NCBI GenBank assembly: GCA_020639115.1
Contig: JACKHG010000011.1
Coordinates: forward strand, 1 to 64,000
Reading direction: 5' to 3'
DNA: 64,000 nucleotides
Origin: Phycisphaerales bacterium
GTDB lineage: Bacteria > Planctomycetota > Phycisphaerae > UBA1845
The number at the start of each line of letters is the position of its first letter. Position 1 is the first letter of the stretch. The notes under the pieces were generated by a model. That model saw only the letters and a list, made by a program, of their open reading frames with translations, searched no databases and was not told the DNA's origin. The position numbers and the translations under genes were made by a program. Below are positions 8,214 through 14,893 of this stretch, piece by piece.

Positions 8214-9341
8214 ATGGCCACGTCCGAACAACCCGTATCGTCGCGCGCCCTCGGGCTGCTGGTAACGATCGCCGTCCTGGCCGCCGTGAAAGCGGCTGCC
8301 AATATCTTCTTTCCCCTGTTTCTCGCCATCCTGCTGTACCTCATCCTCAGCCCGTTGGTGGAGAAGCTGGCGGACTGGAGGATTCCCAAGGCGGTCTCGG
8401 CGCTCGGCGTCACGCTGTTCGTGCTGGCCATCGTCGTGGTCGGCATCGGCCTGCTGATGAATCCTGCGGTGGATTGGGTCCGATCCGCACCCGACAAGCT
8501 CGAGCAGGCCGAGCAGAAGGTCCGCCGCGAGGTGCCCTTCCTCGGGCCGAAGAAGCCGCCCGCGAGTGACGCGCCGGAATCCGAATCAGCCGATGCCGGT
8601 GAGGGCATCAAGATCGACAGCGGCAGCATCACCAGCGTCACCGGAACCGTGCTGAGCACGACCGGCAGCGTGCTGAGCGGCATCGTGATCGTCGTGGTGA
8701 GTCTCTTCTTCCTGCTCATCGAGGGTGATCGGATTTTCCACCGCGCCGGACTGCTGCTGATGGAGCGCGACGGGGAGCCCGCGTCGCTGCTGACCGACGT
8801 GCAGCACATCGTCTCGCGCTACCTGGGGACGGTGACGCTGATCAACGTCGTGCTGGGTGTCGCGATCGGGTGCACGCTGTGGGGGCTGGGGTTGCCCAAT
8901 GCGCTGCTCTGGGGCGTGATGGCGGCGCTGTTCAATTTCGTGCCCTTCCTGGGCGCGCTCGTGGGCGCGAGCGTCGTGTTCGTCGTGGCGCTGCTCACGT
9001 TCGACGGGTGGCTGTGGGTCGCGCTGCCGCCCGCGTGCTACGTGCTGATCAACAGCATCGAGGGCTATTTCGTCACGCCCACCGTGCTCGGGCGGACGGT
9101 CAAGCTGAGTCCGTTCATGATTTTCCTGGTGCTGATCGCGGGCAGTTGGCTCGGCGGCGTGCTGGGCATGATCGTCGCGGTGCCGTTCCTCGTGACCGTG
9201 AAGATCGTCTGCGATCACCTGCCCCGCCTGAACGGTGTCGCCCGGCTCATCGGCGACGAGGAGACCGCGCGGGAACGCAGCCGACCCCGGTCGCGGGAGC
9301 ATCCCGAAACGCCGGCGATGACGGCAGCCCAGACGGATTGA
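8214..9341 (+). CDS. AI-2E family (PerM/YhhT-type) membrane transporter
   Basis: A 375-residue inner-membrane protein with about eight hydrophobic segments. Two pairs lie at residues 14-75, a soluble insertion follows at about 85-140 (acidic, rich in Ser and Gly), and the conserved C-terminal block contains YLGTVTLINVVLGV, GLPNALLWGVMAALFNFVPFLGALVGA and EGYFVTPTVLGRTVKLSPF. These features fit the AI-2E/UPF0118 family, whose members export autoinducer-2 or ions. The substrate cannot be told from sequence. It ends 72 bp before tRNA-Met. Confidence 0.85.
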   Translation: MATSEQPVSSRALGLLVTIAVLAAVKAAANIFFPLFLAILLYLILSPLVEKLADWRIPKAVSALGVTLFVLAIVVVGIGLLMNPAVDWVRSAPDKLEQAEQKVRREVPFLGPKKPPASDAPESESADAGEGIKIDSGSITSVTGTVLSTTGSVLSGIVIVVVSLFFLLIEGDRIFHRAGLLLMERDGEPASLLTDVQHIVSRYLGTVTLINVVLGVAIGCTLWGLGLPNALLWGVMAALFNFVPFLGALVGASVVFVVALLTFDGWLWVALPPACYVLINSIEGYFVTPTVLGRTVKLSPFMIFLVLIAGSWLGGVLGMIVAVPFLVTVKIVCDHLPRLNGVARLIGDEETARERSRPRSREHPETPAMTAAQTD

Positions 9342-9413
9342 CCGCCCCCGCCAGCCCCCCGGCGCCCCTCGACAATCGGCCCCGGGCATGCTACCTTCCG
9401 CCGTTCACAACCC

Positions 9414-9487
9414 GGCGGCGTAGCTCAGTTGGTTAGAGCAGCGGATTCATAGCCCGCAGGTCACTGGTTCGAGTCCAGTCGCCGCTA
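9414..9487 (+). tRNA. tRNA-Met (anticodon CAT), elongator-type
   Basis: The cloverleaf has acceptor GGCGGCG with CGCCGCT (G-U at 1:72), D-arm GCTCAGTTGGTTAGAGC, anticodon loop TTCATAG, and T-arm CTGGTTCGAGTCCAG, with discriminator A. The anticodon is CAU. It lacks the C1-A72 mismatch and the three G-C pairs of an initiator, so it is elongator Met, or Ile2 if its C34 is modified. It is the likely anchor for the island that follows. Confidence 0.93.
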
Positions 9488-9574
9488 GTCCCCCTCTTCC
9501 AGGTACCAGGCGCCAGGAGTCTAGCTCCGGGCTCGCCACAGGCTGCCGCACATCCATTTGCCAAGGCTACTTAG

Positions 9575-9733
9575 GCACCCAACAACGCGGCGACGGAGAT
9601 CCGCCGGCGTCACGGCCTCGAGGCGGCCCGCCTGATGCTGGGGCACAGCTCCGCCCTGTTCACCGATGCGGTGTACGCCGACAGAGATCGCGAAGCCCTA
9701 CTACGGATCGCCGCCGACTGCGGGTGGTGTAGG
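9575..9733 (+). pseudogene. Remnant: 3' end of a tyrosine-recombinase gene
   Basis: About 48 codons read NNAATEIRRRHGLEAARL, then MLGHSSALFTDAVYADRD and REALLRIAADCGW. This matches the C-terminal part of phage-type integrases: the R-helix, LGHSS with the catalytic His/Trp position, and VYADRD in the place of the catalytic Tyr (TxxYAERD). No start codon or N-terminal catalytic region is present; an in-frame TAG lies just upstream at 9572. The frame runs on past the usual C-terminus because the original stop appears to have been replaced at about 9726. Lying 90 bp behind tRNA-Met, it marks an old integration event. Confidence 0.75.
9698..9725. repeat. 28-bp direct repeat, left copy (att-like)
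   Basis: A 28-bp sequence starting CTACTACGGATC and ending GCCGACTGCGGGT matches the one at 13444-13471 at 25 of 28 positions, in the same orientation. It lies at the very 3' end of the integrase remnant. The DUF5677-like gene ends 13 bp to its right. It could be an attachment-site core or a product of recombination between related integrase ends. Confidence 0.6.
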
Positions 9734-9737
9734 ATAC

Positions 9738-10511
9738 TCAGAATTGGAGCGGGTCCTGTTGAAACGCGTTGATTATTTCATTCGCATCCGACGAGACCGA
9801 GAGTGCCCCGTTATCCACAACCATGCGGGCAATTCGACAGACGAGCATCGCCGCAAAGACCCAAGTTGACTCCCCTCGAATAGGGCAGCCGTACTTGATG
9901 GCCGACGGCCCCGCGTGCGTAGATCCGTTCAGTGATACCACGAATGAAATGTACTCGTTCTCGCAACCTATTGCCTTGCTCAATGACCGGAGATCGCCTC
10001 GATACCAGTGTTTGCGGATCGTGGTTTTTCCAGAGGCCTTAGGATTGCTTTCGTATTTGTGTTTCACCTTGTCGAATTCTCTCTGGTTATCCTTTTCCCC
10101 CTCCACGCGCAATGGCGAGCTGGCGATTTGCTGTGAGAATTTGGTATTCAACGCAACTACTGCCAGTGATTGCATGTGCTTCTCGACGGCCAGATAGTTG
10201 AGATAAAGCTCTCCGCGAGCATCGCGCTCAGCGGGATCAGCAAAGACATATCCAGCCTGGATGAATGTATCCCAAAGAGTGCGCAGCAGGGCGCCGCAAT
10301 CATTAGAGATGGCTTTCCCCCAGGCCGTGTCCGCTTCAGTCGCGTCGTACAAAAGATTGATGGACTTCCAGGTCCCAGCACCGCGAAACAGGAACCAGCA
10401 GAGCGACTGCTCAGAAGCACACCTGATGTTCCGGTAGGCCTCGGTCAGCGTCTCCTGCAACATAGACTCAACGCGGCCCCTGATCACCTGATTTTCCTGT
10501 AGCGTACCCAT
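9738..10511 (-). CDS. DUF5677-like protein of unknown function
   Basis: A 257-residue soluble protein, clearly lower in GC than its surroundings. The pattern ALLRTLWDTFIQAGYVFADP, RDARGELYLNYLAVEKHMQ and NEYISFVVSLNGSTHAGPSA fits the DUF5677 type: an alpha-helical protein with a conserved Arg in the first helix pair and a late S-x-x-x-H motif. Proteins of this kind are common on genomic islands and some have been placed in abortive-infection-like groups, but no activity is known to me. It is the leftmost gene inside the 28-bp direct repeats. The start is the only ATG that covers the conserved part; no clear ribosome site is present. Confidence 0.55.
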   Translation of the reverse strand: MGTLQENQVIRGRVESMLQETLTEAYRNIRCASEQSLCWFLFRGAGTWKSINLLYDATEADTAWGKAISNDCGALLRTLWDTFIQAGYVFADPAERDARGELYLNYLAVEKHMQSLAVVALNTKFSQQIASSPLRVEGEKDNQREFDKVKHKYESNPKASGKTTIRKHWYRGDLRSLSKAIGCENEYISFVVSLNGSTHAGPSAIKYGCPIRGESTWVFAAMLVCRIARMVVDNGALSVSSDANEIINAFQQDPLQF

Positions 10512-10623
10512 GGCGCGAAATATAGCTCAGGCAGTGATTTTCCGCACCTAGTGCCGTCGCCGATACGGGGCAATCGTGGCCCAGAGGCGTCGCGATGGCC
10601 TTCGGAACAAGCGATCGGTGTAC

Positions 10624-11832
10624 CTAAATGACCGTGCGCGATTGCGCGCCTTCGTAAGTGCCTGATTTGCAAGAGTTTGTGATTGACAAAAAGTAAGGGA
10701 CGCTCCATATCGTTGAGGTGTGAAATCTCAATCAAGGACATGGAGGTCCCTATGGCCAGGATGGTGCTCTCGATCGGTGGTCGTGTCAAGGTGCAAGTTC
10801 GACGGATGCGACGGGAAACGCGTGACGCAGGTGTAGCTCAGCGCTGCCAGATTGTCCTACATGCGGGCAAGGGACGTGGGCTGCGGACGATCGCGGACGC
10901 CGTGGGCTGTTCGCGCTCGTGGGTCGTGCGGGTGGTGAGCCGCTTCCGGCGTGATGGGGTGCTGGGTCTGGCGGATCGGCGTGAGGACAACGGCAAGCTC
11001 AAGCTGGACAGGGATTACCTTGATCGACTCTACGAGGTCGTGCAAAACCAGCCGAGCGACTACGGCTATGCCCGACCGACCTGGACGCGCGAATTGCTGG
11101 TGGCGGTGATGAAAGAACTGACCGGCGTGCGCATTCACGTGGGGACGATGAGTCGAGCGCTCAAGCAGATCGGCGCCCGCCGCGGCCGGCCCCGTCCGAC
11201 GGTGCGCTGCCCCTGGCCGAAGGCGAAAAAGCAGCGGAGATTGCGGGAGTTGCGGACACTGGCGGCACAGCCGGCACGCGGCGAGGTGGTGGTCTTCGCG
11301 GACGAGGTGGACGTTCACTTGAATCCCAAGATTGGGCTCGACTGGATGAATCGCGGTCAGCAGAAAGAAGTGCTCACGCCGGGGCAGAACCAGAAGCGCT
11401 ACCTTGCAGGCGCCTTGGATGCGGCCAGCGGTCGGCTGACGTGTGTGGAAGGGACCGCGAAGACCAGTGCGCTCTTCGTTGCGTTGCTGCGGGCGCTGGT
11501 CGAGGCGTACCCGCGTGCCCGACGCATCCATGTCATCCTGGACAACTACCGCATCCACCATAGCCAGTTCACCAGGCTGGCGCTGGCGAACTTCGCGCGT
11601 CGGATCACGCTGCACTTCCTGCCGCCGTACAGTCCGAACGACAATCGAATCGAGCGCGTCTGGCAGGACTTGCACGCGGAAGTCACGCGCAACCACCGCT
11701 GCAGCTCCATGGAGGAACTGATGGCAGAGGTTTGGAGCTACCTGCGCCACCGAAACAGCGAACCGTTGACGTTCAGGCAGGCTGCGGCATGAGACTCAGA
11801 CTCGCGCCTACGAATCGCGCACGGTCATTTAG
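10624..11832 (+). mobile_element. IS630-family insertion sequence, complete
   Basis: The element has perfect 20-bp terminal inverted repeats, CTAAATGACCGTGCGCGATT at 10624-10643 and its reverse complement at 11813-11832. Each end contains TA next to AATGACC, so the true IS may be 10627-11829 flanked by the TA target duplication that IS630/Tc1-type elements make. One intact transposase gene fills it. The right end lies over the stop codon of the gene at 11829. Confidence 0.88.
10752..11792 (+). CDS. IS630-family transposase
   Basis: A 346-residue DDE transposase with an N-terminal helix-turn-helix (LRTIADAVGCSRSWVVRVVSRF, about residues 40-60). The catalytic triad can be seen: VVFADEVDVHLNP (D), IHVILDNYRIHHS (D) and PPYSPNDNRIERVWQDLH (E). 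The spacing between the second D and E fits the DD34-36E range of the family. The start at 10752 has GGAGGT five bases upstream; an ATG four codons earlier would overlap that site. No frameshift is present, so the element may still be active. Confidence 0.92.
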   Translation: MARMVLSIGGRVKVQVRRMRRETRDAGVAQRCQIVLHAGKGRGLRTIADAVGCSRSWVVRVVSRFRRDGVLGLADRREDNGKLKLDRDYLDRLYEVVQNQPSDYGYARPTWTRELLVAVMKELTGVRIHVGTMSRALKQIGARRGRPRPTVRCPWPKAKKQRRLRELRTLAAQPARGEVVVFADEVDVHLNPKIGLDWMNRGQQKEVLTPGQNQKRYLAGALDAASGRLTCVEGTAKTSALFVALLRALVEAYPRARRIHVILDNYRIHHSQFTRLALANFARRITLHFLPPYSPNDNRIERVWQDLHAEVTRNHRCSSMEELMAEVWSYLRHRNSEPLTFRQAAA

Positions 11833-12275
11833 TGAATTGGAAGCGGCTCGAATATCTCCGGCCTACTGTTCGCAACGGCTTCGCGAATCACACTCAGATT
11901 TCCAGTGCGCACATCGCGAGTTTGCGGCACACTTCCCGCAAGGGCGCGATCCACCTGCTCGGAGACGATGGCCCGAAGGGAAACGGCTTGCGCATTCATG
12001 GCTCGAACGTCGACGACGATTTCGTATAGCCGTCCGCTATTGCGGCCTACTACGAACGTTATGTGTTCATCAGCCTCACGATCCGTTGTTCGCTCTTCCA
12101 GACCTGGATAGTGGAACTCAATCACGAATCGATTTCGTTTCGGACAGTAATCGCCGCGGACTCCGTCAGGCAGATCAAATGGGGAAAAGTGGACTTCAAA
12201 ATCAACGCCCTTAATCTGCCGGCGCTGGGCGCGCCGCGCATCTGCCAACTTCACAGGATGCCAATTGCGAGTCAT
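11829..12275 (-). CDS. Unrecognised protein, second gene of the GAF unit
   Basis: A 148-residue soluble protein that I do not recognise. Visible parts are a basic N-terminus (LADARRAQRRQ), a likely beta sheet (FVIEFHYPG, EHITFVVGRNSGRLYEIVVDV) and a C-terminal helix rich in Ala and Arg. It starts at ATG 12275, with GAGGA eight bases upstream, and overlaps the end of the membrane-GAF gene by four bases (ATGA), so the two are translationally coupled. Its TAA stop lies in the terminal repeat of the IS630 element, so the original C-terminus may be shortened. A partner or effector role for the GAF protein is inference only. Confidence 0.5.
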   Translation of the reverse strand: MTRNWHPVKLADARRAQRRQIKGVDFEVHFSPFDLPDGVRGDYCPKRNRFVIEFHYPGLEERTTDREADEHITFVVGRNSGRLYEIVVDVRAMNAQAVSLRAIVSEQVDRALAGSVPQTRDVRTGNLSVIREAVANSRPEIFEPLPIH

Positions 12276-13000
12276 GACTTTGTCCTCGAAAGGAGGCAGC
12301 TCACATGCCGTGCAAGGCACTCCAGCGCCCGCCTGGGCCGAATCCCCTGAGGATCAGCGCTGTCCAAGACCACAACACCCCATAGGGCACCGTTGACTTC
12401 TATTGGGATTCCCATGAACGACCTTGCGTTGTAGGTACGCCAGTTGAGCCATTCGACCGAAACGCCAGTTTGGCGGGCATACTCGCTCTTCAGTGCGTCG
12501 TCTGACTCAGCAACCACGTCCGGAAGGCCGCTCTTCGCAACAACAGCGTTTTCCTTCCATGTGATCCCTGCGATCCCCTCTGCAGAGTCCGGCTCATCAG
12601 GAGGAATCTTGAAACTGGTCCGGCTTCCTTGAGTCGTGTGCCCCGACCTTACGAATATGCACAGACGCTTCCACCGTCCCCATCGCCTAGCCTTGAACAA
12701 CGTCGCGCGGTGCCGATGCGTTCCGCCTGGACGGCTCTTGAAGGCAACAGCGCGCATCTGCTCGACCGCGTCACTGATTGCGGCGTTTCTCCACGGGTCG
12801 CCGATGAGCATCCTGCCCGACTTTGCCAGCAGCGCGACCAAAAAGAACGGCAACAGCAACGCCGGAACCCACGCACGCAAGTACACGATTATAGTCGACA
12901 TCCATGCCGAGGTCTCGCTGCACGTACTCGGGTCTAGCTTCACCGCACCAGACAACACGCCGACGCCGATAGTCGACACGTACTGAATGCCGCGAAGCAA
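12272..13000 (-). CDS. Membrane-anchored GAF-like domain protein
   Basis: About 242 residues. A hydrophobic segment at residues 37-60 (IVYLRAWVPALLLPFFLVALLA), possibly with a weaker one before it, anchors a cytoplasmic region. The second half has GAF features: ATLFKARRWG, LCIFVRSGH, EGIAGITWKENAVVAKSGLP and MGIPIEVNGALWGVVVLDS, the last being the typical closing strands. GAF domains bind small ligands or cyclic nucleotides. No catalytic output domain is attached, so the signal is presumably passed to a partner; the coupled gene at 11829 is the obvious candidate. The start is uncertain: TTG 13000 or ATG 12901 (which would keep the anchor). Confidence 0.6.
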   Translation of the reverse strand: MLRGIQYVSTIGVGVLSGAVKLDPSTCSETSAWMSTIIVYLRAWVPALLLPFFLVALLAKSGRMLIGDPWRNAAISDAVEQMRAVAFKSRPGGTHRHRATLFKARRWGRWKRLCIFVRSGHTTQGSRTSFKIPPDEPDSAEGIAGITWKENAVVAKSGLPDVVAESDDALKSEYARQTGVSVEWLNWRTYNARSFMGIPIEVNGALWGVVVLDSADPQGIRPRRALECLARHVSCLLSRTKS

Positions 13001-13329
13001 TCCGGCGGTTACACGCCAACCGCTACCGATTCGGCGACCGAGCAGTCTCGTTTTGCAGGCTCCCGATGAATACGTCGGCTCCAGATGCCGCTGTTGCCGC
13101 TACTCTACACGATCGTCAGTCTGCTTGAAAAGCCCAAAGTTCAGGACCGGTCACCACGACGCGAAAGTAACCTTGCCCGGATGCTGTGAAATTGTCGGCA
13201 CCAACAGTGAATTCGCGGTTGCCGCGACTTGCCCGGGTCCGATATCGCCGTGCCTGGGGCGTCTGGCGGCAGAACCTGCGGCAGGTCGCCCTCTCTGTAG
13301 ATCCACGGGCAGCCACTGCGACAACTCGG

Positions 13330-13433
13330 CGACTCCGGTGGCCTTTGGGCGAGTCTGGCGAGCGGATCACTCCGAGCTGTATGGCGAGCGGGATCTGCAG
13401 GTTGCCTTCAACGTTGCCCGCAAGCTGGGGTGA
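13330..13433 (+). pseudogene. Remnant: 3' end of a second tyrosine-recombinase gene
   Basis: The last 33 codons before TGA 13433 end in HSELYGERDLQVAFNVARKLG, the usual integrase ending (T-x-x-YAERDL-x-x-A-x-x-VA-x-K-IG), including the catalytic Tyr position. Upstream the frame stays open but does not look like an integrase. It differs from the remnant at 9575, so it comes from another recombinase. The sequence 13000-13330 around it holds no gene that I can support. Confidence 0.6.
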
Positions 13434-13443
13434 GCAGGCTGTG

Positions 13444-13471
13444 CTACTCAGGATCTCCGCCGACTGCGGGT
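13444..13471. repeat. 28-bp direct repeat, right copy (att-like)
   Basis: Right copy of the repeat at 9698. On the plus strand it reads LLRISADCG followed directly by TAA, which is what the natural end of the first integrase remnant (LLRIAADCG) should look like. On the minus strand it encodes the last residues of the kinase (AVGGDPE-stop). The 3.7 kb between the copies carries the DUF5677-like gene, the IS and the GAF unit. Confidence 0.6.
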
Positions 13472-14433
13472 AACACGTTGAGAGACTTGGACCACAACAT
13501 CAGTGACTTGGGGCTTTCCTCGATATTCCGAAGATCTCGCCACAGCGCCATTGCGTCGGATGTCCTTGAGGCAACATGGCGGCGGAGTGCTCTGCCCAGC
13601 GCGGATCCGAGAGGACCGGGAATCTGCTCTGCCAACTTCCGCGGAACTCCATCCATCACTTGTTCCTTGGTAAATCTCAGTTCTCGTGAATATGCAATCT
13701 GCAGTAGCAGTAACGCAGCGTGGTAGATATCCACGCGATGATCAACCCGACCAAATTCGGCGGCATCGTAAATCTCGGGCGGGAGTGTCCAGTTCGCACG
13801 TGTGTTGCTCAGGGATACGTCGGCCAAGAGCTTGGAGACACCGAGGTCGCCGAGCTTGAAGACAACCACCTGATTTCCGTGGGGCATCAGCTCATCCTGC
13901 ACTGTCGCGCTCAACACGTTGCCCGAGTGAACATCTTGGTGCACGAATCCGTTCAGATGCAAGAAGTGTAAGGCCTGCAGAAGACATCTCGCGACCGGCC
14001 GCACCCAAAGCCACAGATTCGTATCTTTCCACGTAAAGAACGTATCAATCGGAAAGTCGCACTTCTCCTGGATAATGTAGAACGTGTCCTTGTATTCGAA
14101 CGCATCGAACAAATAGGTGACGTACGGATGCCGAAGCGCAAAAAGTGTCTTCATCTCCGCAGTCGCCTTCTCCTTGACAACCTCATAGGTTCGGCCGAGT
14201 GGCTTTAGGATTTTCGCCGCGAGACGGTTATCCCAATCGTCGATGCACTGGTGCACGTACGAGAAATTGCCTTCGCCAATCCTATTCCCCATGACATAGC
14301 TGTTTCCCGTCAGACTGCTTATGATTATCTCGCCTGGCGAGGGTATGCAGATCCGCCGCTGAAGTTGGACGTCGCCCGTTTGTTCGCCGGCGGGCTGCGC
14401 TTCGGGGGTATCGCTTGGTGGCTGGGTGGACAT
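13444..14433 (-). CDS. Stand-alone Ser/Thr protein kinase
   Basis: A 329-residue kinase-fold protein with the catalytic elements in place: Gly-rich loop GEGNFSYV (about residue 57), Lys in AAKILKP, catalytic loop HQDVHSGNVL with the Asp and Asn, metal-binding DLG in KLGDLGVSK, and PPE in the APE position. No transmembrane segment or sensor domain follows. The ATG at 14433 has an AGGAAA ribosome site upstream. Its stop codon lies in the 28-bp island repeat, so the C-terminus may have been set by recombination. A 17-bp palindrome sits 43 bp upstream. Such kinases on islands sometimes belong to signalling or defence modules; the target is unknown. Confidence 0.75.
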   Translation of the reverse strand: MSTQPPSDTPEAQPAGEQTGDVQLQRRICIPSPGEIIISSLTGNSYVMGNRIGEGNFSYVHQCIDDWDNRLAAKILKPLGRTYEVVKEKATAEMKTLFALRHPYVTYLFDAFEYKDTFYIIQEKCDFPIDTFFTWKDTNLWLWVRPVARCLLQALHFLHLNGFVHQDVHSGNVLSATVQDELMPHGNQVVVFKLGDLGVSKLLADVSLSNTRANWTLPPEIYDAAEFGRVDHRVDIYHAALLLLQIAYSRELRFTKEQVMDGVPRKLAEQIPGPLGSALGRALRRHVASRTSDAMALWRDLRNIEESPKSLMLWSKSLNVLPAVGGDPE

Positions 14434-14475
14434 GTCGATTTCCTCTTCTCCGAGCGTGCCTCCACCATACCGCAG

Positions 14476-14492
14476 GTGCGGAATTTCCGCAC
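14476..14492. promoter_or_regulatory. 17-bp palindrome upstream of the kinase gene
   Basis: GTGCGGAATTTCCGCAC is a perfect inverted repeat (8-bp arms around one base). It lies 43-59 bp before the kinase start, where an operator would be expected. No cognate regulator is recognised in the island. Confidence 0.45.
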
Positions 14493-14893
14493 GTCCAGCC
14501 CGCCACCAAATTGGCAGGTTGAATCCGCGATTCTGGACCGTCAGTGGCGATTCTGCCCTTGACGACGTCGGGCGATGATGGCTGGGATCATGAATCAAGA
14601 GTCCCTCGAACCTACGCCGTGAATTGCGTGCCCTGCGCGGTGTCTGCAACACACAACAAGCCCTGGGACCACTCGCGCGAGATCGCCGAGTCGCAGAGCG
14701 AGTTGTCCGAGGGAACTGGCTGTTCTCGGCGTGCTCCGCGGCTCTGCGTGAGCCCTCAAGGCCGGGGCGCGCCCGCCGCAACAGAACGGCAGGTGTCTCC
14801 CCCACGTTACCACAAGTGCCTGCCGCTCCGCTCGCGACGTCACCGCCAGCCCCTCCTGACGCGGGGATTGGCCTCCTGCGGTAGGATGATGGC
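14493..14893. other. No gene supported
   Basis: About 400 bp between the kinase palindrome and the P-type ATPase gene. Frames are open on both strands, but none has a ribosome site, family motif or plausible composition. It may hold the ATPase promoter and the right-hand edge of the island. Confidence 0.5.

Noticed and set aside
9414..9487. Initiator tRNA for the CAT tRNA
   Set aside because: No C1-A72 mismatch and no run of three G-C pairs in the anticodon stem.
9577..9583. ACCCAAC, fitting the integron attC core RYYYAAC
   Set aside because: It lies within the integrase HNAATE-like coding region, has no matching GTTRRRY partner at a suitable distance, and no integron integrase is present.
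13000..13330. Possible gene on the minus strand ending in a Gly/Phe/Val-rich stretch
   Set aside because: Short, no start site, and composition shifts within it; it may be debris of the island but no family could be named.
14595..14884. Open frames before the P-type ATPase
   Set aside because: No motif, no ribosome site, Arg/Ala/Pro-rich chance translation on both strands.
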